A stretch of DNA of 64,000 bases from Caulifigura coniformis (GCF_007745175.1 NZ_CP036271.1:3980314-4044313), one strand, 5' to 3'. Shown: positions 9,352 through 18,643, counted from the first letter of the stretch. Notes: a model not told the origin generated them from the letters alone. A program made the numbers and translations.

Positions 9352-10407
9352 ATGGCCACCCGATCCAAAGACCTCTTCGACGATTCCGTGATGACCTTCG
9401 GCGAGCACCTCGAGGCTCTCCGGACCCACTTGTGGAAAGCGCTGCTCGGCCTGGGCATCGCGATGGGCCTCTGCCTCTGGAAGGGCGACATCGTCGTCCG
9501 CATCGTCCAGCGCCCTCTCGAAGCCGCTCTCAAGAAGTACGGCAACGAGACCAAGCTGCTGGACGACCTCAACTCCGACAAGCCGATGTGGCAGGCGCTC
9601 TGGGAAACGCTCAACCAGGACCCCGAATCGATCAACAGGACGCCCGGCGAGAAGCTGGTCCCGTCCGACTCGCTGACCGTTGAGCTGCCCGCGGCCGAAC
9701 TGCACTCCGCCCTCGCAACCGCCACCGGGAAACCGCTCGATCCGCTTCCGGAGGCCGATCAGGCGAAGCCAGTCGCCCTCACCTTCAAGAGCCCGTTCTT
9801 TTCCGAACTCCGTGGATTGATCTCGCAGTCGGAAAAGCCGGTGACGCTGAAGGTCGAAGAGGGCTTCATGACCTACCTGAAGCTCTCCGGAGTGGCCGGT
9901 CTCCTGCTGGCGAGTCCCTGGATCTTCTATCAGGTCTGGATGTTCGTGGCCGCCGGCCTGTACGCCCACGAGCGGAAGTATGTCTATGTGTTCGGCGGGA
10001 TGAGCCTTGCTCTGTTCCTGCTCGGCGTCGTGTTCTGCTACTACCTCGTGTTTCCGTTCGTGCTCCGCTTCCTGATCAGCTTCAACACGAGCCTCGGCCT
10101 GACCCTTCAGCCGCGGCTTTCGGAGTGGGTCACCTTCGCAATTATCCTCCCGCTGATGTTCGGAATCAGTTTCCAGCTCCCGCTGGTCATGCTGTTCCTC
10201 GAGCGGCTGCAGATTTTCGACACGAAGGTCTACATGCAGAACTGGCGATTCGCCGTGCTGGCGATCTCGTTCATCTCGATGATCCTGACGCCCGCCGATC
10301 CGATCAGCATGCTCCTGATGATGGCCCCGCTCATCGGGCTCTATTTCTTCGGCGTCCTGCTCTGCAGATACGCGTCATCCAGCGCCGAGCCCGCCGCCGC
10401 GACGTAA
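9352..10407 (+). CDS. tatC: Sec-independent protein translocase TatC with enlarged first periplasmic loop
   Basis: Core membrane receptor of the twin-arginine export pathway. 351 residues from the ATG at 9352, against roughly 250 in most bacteria. TFGEHLEALRTHLWKAL at about 14-30 is the conserved cytoplasmic N-terminus and start of TM1. The family motif VEEGFMTYLKLSG then resumes only near residue 168, so the loop between TM1 and TM2 carries about 100 additional, largely polar residues. After that the usual pattern follows (ASPWIFYQVWMFVAAGLY, HERKY, then four further helices, with LTPADPISM near the end). No tatA/tatB is adjacent. The frame extends 24 codons upstream to 9280, but that stretch is unlike TatC. 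Confidence 0.93.
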   Translation: MATRSKDLFDDSVMTFGEHLEALRTHLWKALLGLGIAMGLCLWKGDIVVRIVQRPLEAALKKYGNETKLLDDLNSDKPMWQALWETLNQDPESINRTPGEKLVPSDSLTVELPAAELHSALATATGKPLDPLPEADQAKPVALTFKSPFFSELRGLISQSEKPVTLKVEEGFMTYLKLSGVAGLLLASPWIFYQVWMFVAAGLYAHERKYVYVFGGMSLALFLLGVVFCYYLVFPFVLRFLISFNTSLGLTLQPRLSEWVTFAIILPLMFGISFQLPLVMLFLERLQIFDTKVYMQNWRFAVLAISFISMILTPADPISMLLMMAPLIGLYFFGVLLCRYASSSAEPAAAT

Positions 10408-10546
10408 GGTCGCCCGTCGGGAAGGCCGCCTCGGGGGGAGGGCGAAGCTCTGTCACCGGCCACGAAGTGTGGTCGGGGAATTGCGACACCGGGTTTGGTC
10501 GTTGCTTCCCCTGGGACTGAGCCCCGGCAGGGGCGGCACGTTTTAG

Positions 10547-10566
10547 CCACGGGCGTCAGCCCGTGG
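10547..10566. repeat. REP-like palindrome
   Basis: Perfect 8-bp stem CCACGGGC / GCCCGTGG around the 4-nt loop GTCA, between the convergent tatC and TPR-lipoprotein genes. It could act as a bidirectional terminator. The form (TAGCCACGGGC then GCCCGTGG) is of the REP-like type that I recall being dispersed in planctomycete intergenic DNA. Similar palindromes with other cores occur at 28154, 30100, 45127, 61406 and 61486. Confidence 0.6.
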
Positions 10567-10594
10567 AACACCGCCTGTGGGAACAGGTCCCCGG

Positions 10595-11737
10595 TTAGAA
10601 CGCCGGGACGACCATCGGCTGGGCCATCGTCGGCTGACTTCCGTAAACCGGCTGCTGCATTGGCATCGGCATCGCGCCGCTCGCCGGAATGACCTGGCCC
10701 GGTGCAGAGGGGGCCGGAGAGTACGGTGCGGGAGCCATCTGGGGAGCCATCTGAGGCGCCATCATCGGAGTTGCGGCCATCGCCGGCGACCACGCCGGAG
10801 TCGGAGCGGCGCTGAAGAACGCCGTGCCCGAGGCGCCGTAACCCGTCGGCTGCTGGGCCGCCATCATCCCGCCCTGGCCCAGGCCGCTCGGAGGCATCGG
10901 AACCGTCGCCGGCGTGCCCCATTGCGTGGGGGGAGCAAACGCAACGCCGGCCTGCGGACCATACGTCCCGCGGTAGATCGAGGGGCTCTGCTGGGCGATG
11001 TTGGCGGAGCCGATGTACGGAGCCTGCGGGACGCCCGCCGGAGGGGCGTACGACTGGAACGGCATCGGACCCGGCTGGAACGTCGGGTCATACATCGGCA
11101 TCTGCTGGGCCATCAGCAGGGCGGGGCTCTGGCCGTCGGCCATCATCGGCGAGTCCGGCTGCATGCCGGAGGAGTACGGATTCTGCATCTGGCCGCGGTA
11201 ACCCGCCATCTGCGAATCGCGACGGCGGTTCGCGCGGCGGCTGCGCGGGTTGGCCGCCAGCGCCCGATCATAAGACATGTCGGCGCCGGCCGTGTTTCCC
11301 ATGTTGTCCTGCATCCGCGCCAGCGTCAGGCTGGAATTCTCGTCGTACGGCTGCGTGTCCGACCATGCCGTCAGCAGCTGTTCCGCTTCACCCGTGCGAT
11401 CGTTGTTGTACAGCAGGTGCGCGAGGCCCTCGTAAGACGACTCGTGACCGGGATCGATCACCAGGGCGTGCTGGTACATCTTCTCGGCAGCCATCACGTC
11501 CCCCTGCTGCTGCATGGCGGCCGCGACGTTGTACGCGTAGTTGGGGTTCTCTGGGCTGTCCATCAGCGCCCGTTCGAACTCATGACGGGCCGCCGTGTAG
11601 TCGCCGCGGCGATAGTACGCCTTTCCCGACTCGTTCATGACGTAGCCGTTGACGCTCCCGCACCCGCACAGCGTGCTCGCGATGCAGATCCACGCCACGC
11701 CGGCGACGGTGAGTGTTCCACGAAAGATTCGGGCCAT
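10595..11737 (-). CDS. TPR-repeat lipoprotein with Met/Pro/Gln-rich C-terminal half
   Basis: 380 residues from the ATG at 11737. The N-terminus is a probable lipoprotein signal with LCGC (Cys26). Residues about 35-165 form tetratricopeptide repeats (GKAYYRRGDYTAARHEFERA, then NYAYNVAAAMQQQGDVMAAE and HESSYEGLAHLLYNNDRTGE), a protein-protein interaction scaffold. From about 180 to the end the sequence is low complexity, rich in Met, Pro, Gln, Ala and Gly, and probably disordered. The frame stays open far upstream to 12547, but that extension runs through the neighbouring mgtE-like gene and has no signal peptide. Partner and role unknown; probably faces the periplasm. Confidence 0.85.
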   Translation of the reverse strand: MARIFRGTLTVAGVAWICIASTLCGCGSVNGYVMNESGKAYYRRGDYTAARHEFERALMDSPENPNYAYNVAAAMQQQGDVMAAEKMYQHALVIDPGHESSYEGLAHLLYNNDRTGEAEQLLTAWSDTQPYDENSSLTLARMQDNMGNTAGADMSYDRALAANPRSRRANRRRDSQMAGYRGQMQNPYSSGMQPDSPMMADGQSPALLMAQQMPMYDPTFQPGPMPFQSYAPPAGVPQAPYIGSANIAQQSPSIYRGTYGPQAGVAFAPPTQWGTPATVPMPPSGLGQGGMMAAQQPTGYGASGTAFFSAAPTPAWSPAMAATPMMAPQMAPQMAPAPYSPAPSAPGQVIPASGAMPMPMQQPVYGSQPTMAQPMVVPAF

Positions 11738-12072
11738 GAGCGTATGTGTAGGGCCGGCCAGCATCGACGGAGAGTCGATCAGGGCCGGACAGGGGGTCAA
11801 CCGGGCGCGCATGGCGGAATGCCTCGCTGCGGAAGGGCAAAAGTCGGCGGGAAAGTCGAGGAACCGGCAAAGGCCGAACGGCCGATCGACGGTCTGTTGA
11901 GGGACGGGGCGGCGTGTTACTTGAACCAATTTCCACGGGCAAGATGAACCACCCTCCCGACCCCCTTCCCATCGGCAACAGCTGCCGATCCCGGCAGATC
12001 TCGCCGGAATGACTTGCACTTTCTGCCAGTAAGCAACGCCCATGCCCCTGCAGATCGACGTCCCGCCAACTG
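11738..12072. other. Intergenic gap, no gene seen
   Basis: This gap lies between two minus-strand genes. It contains one short hairpin, ATCGGCA / TGCCGAT with a 5-nt loop at 11971-11989, lying about 80 nt beyond the stop of the mgtE-like gene. There is no T-tract after it, so it is at best a weak or Rho-assisted terminator. Nothing else is recognisable. The TPR-lipoprotein promoter must lie here. Confidence 0.35.
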
Positions 12073-13257
12073 CTACAAGACCCACCGCCCCAGGTTGAAA
12101 TAGAACAGCAGCGTCACCACGTCGCTGAGCGCCAGCGCAATCGGCCCCGAGGCCAGTTGGGGATCGCGCCGCACCAGCCGCAGGACGAACGGAACGCTCA
12201 GCCCCACGACGGCCGACGCCGTCACGCCCCCTGCGATCCCCAGCATCAGGCTCATCGCGACCGCAAAGCTCCTCTTCCAGACGTACGCGATCAGCGCGAC
12301 GCCGACGCCGCAGGCGATCCCCAGCAGCGCTCCCACAACCACCTCGAAGGCCGCCTTGCGACAGAATGTCGCCCAGGTCGCCGGTTGCGCATGCAGGGCC
12401 TGCAAGGCCAGGCTGACTGACTGGATGCTCACGCTTTCCGCCAGCGCCGTCACGAGGGCAATGAACGGCGCCACGACCGCCAGGGTCGCGACGTCGTCGT
12501 AGGCGTCGGCAATGAACGCCGACAGCATCCCACCCAGAAGGTTGCACAGCAGCCAGGGAAATCGGCCATTGAAGGCCAGTCGCGGGCTTTTCTGGGCCGC
12601 TTCCGAAAGATGCACACCGATCAGCTGGAACAGGTCTTCGCTGTCCTGCCGACGGTCGATTTCCAGAATTTCGTTCGTGTACAGGTCGACATCCACCGCC
12701 CCCACGACTTTCTTCGTCTCATCGACGACGGGAAACGCCAGGAACTTGTGCAGCGTGAAAAACTCGCACGCCTCCAGCACGGTGCACCGCGACGGAATCG
12801 AGACGATCCGCTCGGACATGATCTCCCGGATCGACGTCTGCGGCGTCGCCAGCAGCAGACGCCGGCTCGGAACGACGCCCTGAAGACGGCAGTCGTCGTC
12901 GACGACATAGAAATAGACGACCCGACCGAGCTCCCGCGTCGTCCGCAGTTGCTCGAGCGCCTGCTCCACCGTCTGCCCGACCTTCAGCAGCGGCGACGCC
13001 GAACTCATGTGCCGCGTCACCGGATCGTCCAGAATGTCCCGCACGTTCGGTTTCGCGCGCCCGGCCGCCGCCGTCTCGTCCCCGCCAGCAGGGCAGGGGG
13101 CCTCCACTGTTGCCTCGACGGCCGATTCACGACACGACGCTTCGCTGTCCACCACGCGCCGAGTGACTGGCGTCGATTCTCCAGCCGTCTTCGTCGCCCC
13201 GTTCTCACAGGTTCCCGGCGTCTGTTTCGTCGTTGCGCGATCGTCCGGCGAAGCCAT
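12073..13257 (-). CDS. CBS-domain MgtE-like membrane transporter
   Basis: 394 residues from the ATG at 13257. About 75 polar, probably disordered residues replace the helical N domain of classical MgtE. Two CBS domains follow (about 75-195; VRDILDDPVTRHM, then IREIMSERIVSIPS and FPVVDETKKVVGAVDVD), then a five-helix MgtE membrane domain. The last helix keeps the key aspartate (ALSDVVTLLFYF). The pore motif usually written GGNxGxQ reads AESVSIQ here, keeping only Gln-Ser. By family this should move divalent cations, classically Mg2+, gated by the CBS domains. The altered pore makes the ion uncertain. I therefore give no gene symbol. Confidence 0.85.
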   Translation of the reverse strand: MASPDDRATTKQTPGTCENGATKTAGESTPVTRRVVDSEASCRESAVEATVEAPCPAGGDETAAAGRAKPNVRDILDDPVTRHMSSASPLLKVGQTVEQALEQLRTTRELGRVVYFYVVDDDCRLQGVVPSRRLLLATPQTSIREIMSERIVSIPSRCTVLEACEFFTLHKFLAFPVVDETKKVVGAVDVDLYTNEILEIDRRQDSEDLFQLIGVHLSEAAQKSPRLAFNGRFPWLLCNLLGGMLSAFIADAYDDVATLAVVAPFIALVTALAESVSIQSVSLALQALHAQPATWATFCRKAAFEVVVGALLGIACGVGVALIAYVWKRSFAVAMSLMLGIAGGVTASAVVGLSVPFVLRLVRRDPQLASGPIALALSDVVTLLFYFNLGRWVL

Positions 13258-13439
13258 CAATTCATCCCATCAAGTCGGCCACATTGAGAAAACCAGGTGA
13301 CGCTCTCCCCCAAACGCGGAACGCAGCATCGCCCGCCGTAGATCAGCAGAAATGCCGACGAAAGAAAACCCGCGTTGGGCCCGCACGCAAGGCGCGTAGC
13401 GTCAGCGTTCCATCAACTGTCGCCGCGCGGAGTCCGGCT

Positions 13440-14963
13440 CTATAAGAACGAGCCCAGTGTCGCCCGCCCGATCTCACGGATCGCCTCGAGCAGCTCCTGC
13501 AACTCCCGTCGGCCGGTGAGTGGATTCATCAACGTGCAACGCATCGCGCCGCCCCCGTTGAGAGGCGTTTGCGTGATGTAGAACCGGCCGGAATGAATCA
13601 GTCGCCGCCGGACCTCGCGGTTGAAGTTCCCGAGCACGTCCAGGTCAGCCGATCGCAACCGCTCGGGCAGATGCCGAAAAACCAGGATATTCGACTGCGG
13701 TTCGTGCAGCGGTTCAAAATCGTCTGCCGCCCGGAGCATGTCATGCAGCTCCCGCGTCATCGCGAACGTGACGTCCACCAGATCGCCGAACAGCGACGCC
13801 CCGCACAGCGACCACAGCCCCCACAGGCCATACGCCGCGGCCCGCTTGGTGCATTCGATTGTCATCAGCCCGCAGTCGTATTCCGCCGCCCCCGGGTTCG
13901 ACGGATCGAACAGGTAAGGCGCCGTCTGGCGGAACGCATCAAAACGATGCTCCCGGTTCTTGTAGAATACGAACGCGCACAGCGCCGGCGTGAACAGCAT
14001 TTTATGGGCGTCGCAGATCACGCTGTCCGCGCGATCGGCTCCTCGCAGGAGATGCCAATGCCGCTCGCTGAACGCCGTTCCCCCGCCGTGGGCCGCGTCC
14101 ACGTGCATCCATACATCCCGCCGCTCGCAGATGTCCGCAATTGGTTCCAACGGATCGAACGCCCCGGTCGGCGTCGCCCCGGCGCAGGCGACCACTGCGA
14201 TCACCTTTCGCCCCTCGTCCTGCAGTCGTCTGAGGATCAGGTTGAGCTGGCCCGGATCCATCCGCCTCTGATCGTCGAGCGGCGCTTTGATGATCGAGTC
14301 GGTCCCCAGTCCCAGGATTCCCGCCGAGCGCGCAATGCAGTAGTGCGCATCCGCCTGCACGACGAGGGCAGGGCGGTGTGCCGCCTGCACCCCCGTCTCG
14401 AAACAGCCTTCGAGCGCCACATTCCGGGCAGTCAGCAGCGCCGTCAGGTTCGCCAGTGAACCGCCGCTCGTGATCAGCCCGGCGAACGTCCCGGCCCGGT
14501 ATCCAATCGCTTCCCCCCACCGCTGAATCAGCGCCCGTTCGACCGCCGTCGCCCACGGCCCCATTTCATAGACGGCCATCACCTGGTTCGTGACCGTTCC
14601 CAGCGAATCGAACAGCCCGGCGATCGGAGACGGCGGTGGAACCTGGTGACCGATATACCGCGGGTCGTGAAGGTTCTGCCCCCGGGCGAGCGCCTCACCC
14701 GCGAGATCACGGAACCGCTGTTCCGCCCGTCCGAGATCCAGTCCTTCGCCCGGATCGCCCGCGTCCAGGAAACGGCCCGCCGCCTCGATATTGACGGGCG
14801 GATCATTCCAGTTGAGCACGTTCTCCCGGGATTCCGTCACCGACTTCAGGTGCGCAGTCAGAAGTTCGCCCCAGGCGCCCGCCAGTCGCGAAAACGTCTC
14901 CGGCGAATAGACAGCTGCCACGCGACGGCGAGCCTCCGCCAGCGGGTCCGTTCCAGTAGTCAC
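13440..14963 (-). CDS. PLP-dependent group II amino-acid decarboxylase
   Basis: 507 residues, aspartate aminotransferase fold, decarboxylase group II (DOPA/glutamate/2,4-diaminobutyrate decarboxylase type). The PLP-binding lysine is Lys321 in SVICDAHKMLF. Asp289 in WMHVDAAHGGG would contact the pyridine ring, and ITSGGSLANLTALL at 164-177 holds the phosphate. The start is GTG at 14963, overlapping the stop of the upstream 998-residue gene as GTGA, which implies translational coupling. The substrate cannot be assigned; L-2,4-diaminobutyrate, aspartate or an aromatic amino acid are all possible. The pairing with a large coiled-coil membrane protein is unusual for this enzyme. Confidence 0.9.
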   Translation of the reverse strand: MTTGTDPLAEARRRVAAVYSPETFSRLAGAWGELLTAHLKSVTESRENVLNWNDPPVNIEAAGRFLDAGDPGEGLDLGRAEQRFRDLAGEALARGQNLHDPRYIGHQVPPPSPIAGLFDSLGTVTNQVMAVYEMGPWATAVERALIQRWGEAIGYRAGTFAGLITSGGSLANLTALLTARNVALEGCFETGVQAAHRPALVVQADAHYCIARSAGILGLGTDSIIKAPLDDQRRMDPGQLNLILRRLQDEGRKVIAVVACAGATPTGAFDPLEPIADICERRDVWMHVDAAHGGGTAFSERHWHLLRGADRADSVICDAHKMLFTPALCAFVFYKNREHRFDAFRQTAPYLFDPSNPGAAEYDCGLMTIECTKRAAAYGLWGLWSLCGASLFGDLVDVTFAMTRELHDMLRAADDFEPLHEPQSNILVFRHLPERLRSADLDVLGNFNREVRRRLIHSGRFYITQTPLNGGGAMRCTLMNPLTGRRELQELLEAIREIGRATLGSFL

Positions 14964-17956
14964 TTCGAATCCTTTTCCTCAGACAGTCGACGGAAATACG
15001 CCTCCGCCGCATCCCGATATCCCACAGGCACGCCGCGCAGGTTCGTCCCGGACAGCCCCTCTCCGTTCCGGGACTGCGGAGTCAGGCTCTCGGCCGATGG
15101 CGTGTCACCTGTCACTCCCGGAAGGACGAAACGTCCCTTGCCGTCCGCCTGCATCGTTGCCGATTGGTCGGACGACTCCACCGCCTCCTGGGTTCGCGGC
15201 CCCATCACCTGCGCGTTGGAATCGCCTCGTCGTGCGCTCTGGCCGGGACGCATTCGGCCCTGGTTGCCGCCGCGAGACTGCCCGCCCGCAGATCCCCCCT
15301 CACTCTCTCCCTCGGAGTTCCCCGGGCTGCGTCCCCCTTTCTGGCCCCGCTGTCCCAGTCCCGGAGGACGACGGCTTCGCCGCATCTGGTCGAGCGTGTT
15401 GCGCACCTGCTGTTGCGAGAGTCGCAACGGCCCATCCAGACCTTCCTGGAGGCCCTCGGAATTCTGGGCATCCCCGGCCGCTTCCATCAGCGATTCCAGT
15501 TTTCGGGCCGCCGACTCCGCATGGCGATGGGCCGCGTCCCCCTGCTGGTCGCGGGCCTGCTGCGCGGCCGACATCTGTTCCTGCGAGATGGCCAGCTGGT
15601 CGAGCGACTCCACGAGCTGGCGAGCGCTCTCCGCCATTTTCGGCAGCTTCTCCTCGGCCTCACGGGCCGATTCCTCCAGTTGCTTGCGAACCGATTCCAG
15701 TTCCTGCGCGAGCAGCTCCTGCTCTTTGGCAAACTGGTCCGCCCGCGCCTGCTCATCCGGCATCAGCGACGTTTTCCCGGCGAGTTCCGACAGTCGGTTC
15801 GCCAGCTGCCGCTGCTCGGCGGTCACCGCCTGCAGTCTCTCCACCTGTTCATTCAATGCGTCCGCCTTCTGCAGCGTCTGGAGATCATCCGTCAGCTGCT
15901 CCATCTGGTCCTGGGTCGGCGCATCGAACGGCCCCGATTCCTTCAGGAACTGCTCGGCCGCATCCTCGAGTTCTTCGGACAGCTTCGGCGACGACGAGTC
16001 CTGCTGGTGCTTCAGGAGTTCCGCGATCCGCTCGGCATTCTCCGACTGGCTCGACAGTTCCTTCGCAAGCTTTTTCAGCTCCTCGGTGTATTGCTGCTCC
16101 AGGTCATATAGCGGCATTTCCTCGGCCCGCTCCTGGAGAGTCCGGGCGAGTTCCGCGGCGTCGCGGGCGAAGTCACCCATCTGTTTTTCCAGCCGCTCCA
16201 TCCGTTCCCGGTCAGCATCGGTCAACGCGTCCCCGGCCGCCTGCTTCCGGAGCAGCTCCTCGAGCTCCTTCGCGGCTTTCTGGCGCTCTTCGGCGAGACG
16301 CTCCAGTTCCTTGCGGAACGTTTCGAACTCCTCCGACAGCTCATCCAGTTGATACTGCTGCCTTGCGAAATCCTTGTACTCCTCTTCGGAGATCACCTGG
16401 ATTGTCGAGGTCGGCGTATCGGTCGACTGCGGGCGCCCGGACGCCCGGTCATCCGCCGAGGCGTAATACTCGATCACGTCTCCCGCTTTCGCTCCGAGTG
16501 CCCCAAGATCGAATTCCGTTTTGGCGAGCGCCACGCCCGCCTGATCCGTTTCGTGCGGAAGCGTGACGGCGCTCGGGCTCCAGCCGTTCACTCCGCGGAA
16601 CAACCGGATCCGTTCCACGCCAATGTCGTCAGATGCCTGGATCTCGACAGGAATCGTCCAGCCTTCGACGGCGATCAGCGTTTCCGCCGGCGCGGTGATC
16701 GCCACCAGCGGCGGCCGGTCGCGAAGTGCGACGATCGGCCCCGTCAGCACATCGCTCTCATGCCCCGATTCCGATCGGACGACAAGTTCGAACCGGCCAT
16801 TCGTCTCAATCGACACTTCGCCCCGCACGAGCTGCCGATCGCCGGAATCAGGCGTCAGCGGCAACACCACGTCGGCCGTCGTCCCCCCCTCAGCGGAGAA
16901 GATTTGAATCTCTCCCTCCTTGAGGACCAGGTTGCTGCGGACGGCGATCAGGCACTTCGTTCCGCGAAGTCCGCGCACGCCGCGATCGTCCAGCCGCTGC
17001 TCCCGGGGCTTCCATCCGGTGTAAGCAGGGAACGTCAGTGTGGCCCGCGCTTCTTCGATCAGCGGCGTCTGCGACACCTTCATCTCGAACCACCCGCTGC
17101 GCCCCCGCGGCGTCTCGATGTGGAATTCCGTGTCGACATCCACTCGCGCCACCTGCCCCGAGAACGTCGTCTCCGACTGGCGGAACATCGGAAGACGCTC
17201 CGTCGGGGCGCGGGTCTCGCCGGCGGGACGCAGGATCAGGACCGCTTCCTCAACCCGTTCCGGCCCCGTGATTTCGACAGTGACGAGAGCCGGCTTCCCG
17301 CGGTGCAGCGGATCGGGCTTCACCGTGGGGGCGAACGTCAGAAGCGTGAACGGCGGATGGTCCCCCAGCGGATCGAGAAACCGCGGGATGACGGTTGCGA
17401 ACAGCCGCGGGGCGATCAGCAGGGCAATGCCGAACGCCATCACGGCGGCCAGCCCGGCCAGCGTGGCACGGACCGCAGGGGAGGGGGGGGTGACTGCCGA
17501 CGCCGGCAACGTGGCGACGATCGAATCTGCAGATTGGACGACGCTGGCCCGCAGCGTTTCGCTCCCTGTCTCCAGCCCCGACCGGAACTCGACGGCATTG
17601 ATCAACAGGCTGTCCCGCCGGTGAAGCCCGTCTTCCGCAAGTCGCGCCACCGTCCGCGCGTGATAACGGCGACCAAACATTCGCCATCCCAGAACGACGG
17701 CCGATGTCAAAAGCCCCGCGGCCGCGACGAGATTCCAACCGATCCGCACGGCCGCAGGCCACGCGAAGAACGCGTCCGAGAACAGGGCGACCAGGACCGC
17801 GGCCACCGCGATCGCCAGGGTCCACCCGACGAACTCGCCGCCGCGAACGGCTTTCGCAAACAGGTCGACGCGCCGCAGGAAGTCGTCGAGCGGTGTGTCG
17901 CTCAGCCGCTGCCAGCTGGTTGAGGCGGGCCTGGGAATCCGCGGCTGCAAAGGCAT
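14960..17956 (-). CDS. Large membrane protein with long coiled coil (DUF4175-like)
   Basis: 998 residues. Two hydrophobic segments near the N-terminus (about 42-66 and 74-94) and a third at about 165-188 (LAGLAAVMAFGIALLIAP) anchor the protein. They are followed by beta-rich extracytoplasmic sequence to about 540. From about 545 to 840 it is a nearly continuous Glu/Lys/Arg/Gln/Leu-rich coiled coil (ELERLAEERQKAAKELEELL and similar). A Gly/Arg/Ser-rich linker and a short conserved tail (GVPVGYRDAAEAYFRRLSEE) close it. The layout resembles the DUF4175-type proteins of planctomycetes and proteobacteria; role unknown. It is first in a two-gene unit with the decarboxylase (4-nt overlap). Confidence 0.82.
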   Translation of the reverse strand: MPLQPRIPRPASTSWQRLSDTPLDDFLRRVDLFAKAVRGGEFVGWTLAIAVAAVLVALFSDAFFAWPAAVRIGWNLVAAAGLLTSAVVLGWRMFGRRYHARTVARLAEDGLHRRDSLLINAVEFRSGLETGSETLRASVVQSADSIVATLPASAVTPPSPAVRATLAGLAAVMAFGIALLIAPRLFATVIPRFLDPLGDHPPFTLLTFAPTVKPDPLHRGKPALVTVEITGPERVEEAVLILRPAGETRAPTERLPMFRQSETTFSGQVARVDVDTEFHIETPRGRSGWFEMKVSQTPLIEEARATLTFPAYTGWKPREQRLDDRGVRGLRGTKCLIAVRSNLVLKEGEIQIFSAEGGTTADVVLPLTPDSGDRQLVRGEVSIETNGRFELVVRSESGHESDVLTGPIVALRDRPPLVAITAPAETLIAVEGWTIPVEIQASDDIGVERIRLFRGVNGWSPSAVTLPHETDQAGVALAKTEFDLGALGAKAGDVIEYYASADDRASGRPQSTDTPTSTIQVISEEEYKDFARQQYQLDELSEEFETFRKELERLAEERQKAAKELEELLRKQAAGDALTDADRERMERLEKQMGDFARDAAELARTLQERAEEMPLYDLEQQYTEELKKLAKELSSQSENAERIAELLKHQQDSSSPKLSEELEDAAEQFLKESGPFDAPTQDQMEQLTDDLQTLQKADALNEQVERLQAVTAEQRQLANRLSELAGKTSLMPDEQARADQFAKEQELLAQELESVRKQLEESAREAEEKLPKMAESARQLVESLDQLAISQEQMSAAQQARDQQGDAAHRHAESAARKLESLMEAAGDAQNSEGLQEGLDGPLRLSQQQVRNTLDQMRRSRRPPGLGQRGQKGGRSPGNSEGESEGGSAGGQSRGGNQGRMRPGQSARRGDSNAQVMGPRTQEAVESSDQSATMQADGKGRFVLPGVTGDTPSAESLTPQSRNGEGLSGTNLRGVPVGYRDAAEAYFRRLSEEKDSK

Positions 17957-18184
17957 AGGTGGGGCCGAAAGGGCGTTGCAGCGGATACTTTAGTTGCCGC
18001 ACGGGACTTCATCCACAGGCTCGACAGGATGCCGGGGACTCCATCCTCTCCTCCCCCCGGGAGCGGCGAGGCGGGAGGGCAGGGATCACCTCATTTTCCC
18101 CTGACGGGACGGGGGACCGGTTGCATGCTCGTCGGCCTCCCCCTAAGACTGGATTCCCTCAAGTCACTTCCGGACTCCACGCTG

Positions 18185-18643
18185 ATGGCTCAATTCGAGA
18201 ACGAACTCTGGCTTCCCTGCGGCGTCGATGCCCTGTTCGAATTCCTCCTGCGCCCGGCAAACGTCCAGCGCATCAGCGATCCGCGCCTCGGACTCGTCTT
18301 CGAGCAGGCGCCGGACGTCGTCAACCCCGGCTGCATCATCGCCTTCAAGGTGCAGGCCTACGGCGTCGTCCAGAAGCTCGAGCACGAAATCACCGCTGTC
18401 GAGCGGCCGCGCCTGATCGTCGAAGAACAGATCAAGGGCCCCATGAAGGCTTGGCGGCACGAGCATCATTTCGAGGAGCATGATCAGGGCGTCAAGATGA
18501 CCGATCGCGTCATTTTCCAGCCCCCCGGCGGAATGCTCGGCTTCCTGGTCAAGGAATCGACGATTCTGGATGGACTCGAAGACGGATTCATCCATCGCGA
18601 ACAGGAGCTTCGACGGCTCGTCTCACAGGGCGAGATCACCTGA
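18185..18643 (+). CDS. SRPBCC (START/polyketide cyclase-like) protein
   Basis: 152 residues from the ATG at 18185; an in-frame extension to 18029 is low-quality sequence. The opening FENELWLPCGVDALFEFLL and the pattern HEITAVERPRLIVEEQIKGP, MTDRVIFQPPGG are typical of SRPBCC/CoxG-like helix-grip proteins, which bind small hydrophobic ligands or act as cyclases. The stop overlaps the start of the next gene as TGATG, so the two are co-translated. The ligand cannot be inferred. Confidence 0.85.
   Translation: MAQFENELWLPCGVDALFEFLLRPANVQRISDPRLGLVFEQAPDVVNPGCIIAFKVQAYGVVQKLEHEITAVERPRLIVEEQIKGPMKAWRHEHHFEEHDQGVKMTDRVIFQPPGGMLGFLVKESTILDGLEDGFIHREQELRRLVSQGEIT

Noticed and set aside
11738-12547. 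N-terminal extension of the TPR lipoprotein frame to 12547
   Set aside because: It overlaps the mgtE-like gene in another frame and would bury the lipoprotein signal at 11737.
15097-16566. Long plus-strand frames opposite the coiled-coil protein
   Set aside because: Ser/Arg/Pro-rich composition mirrors the Glu/Gln/Leu codons of the real minus-strand gene.
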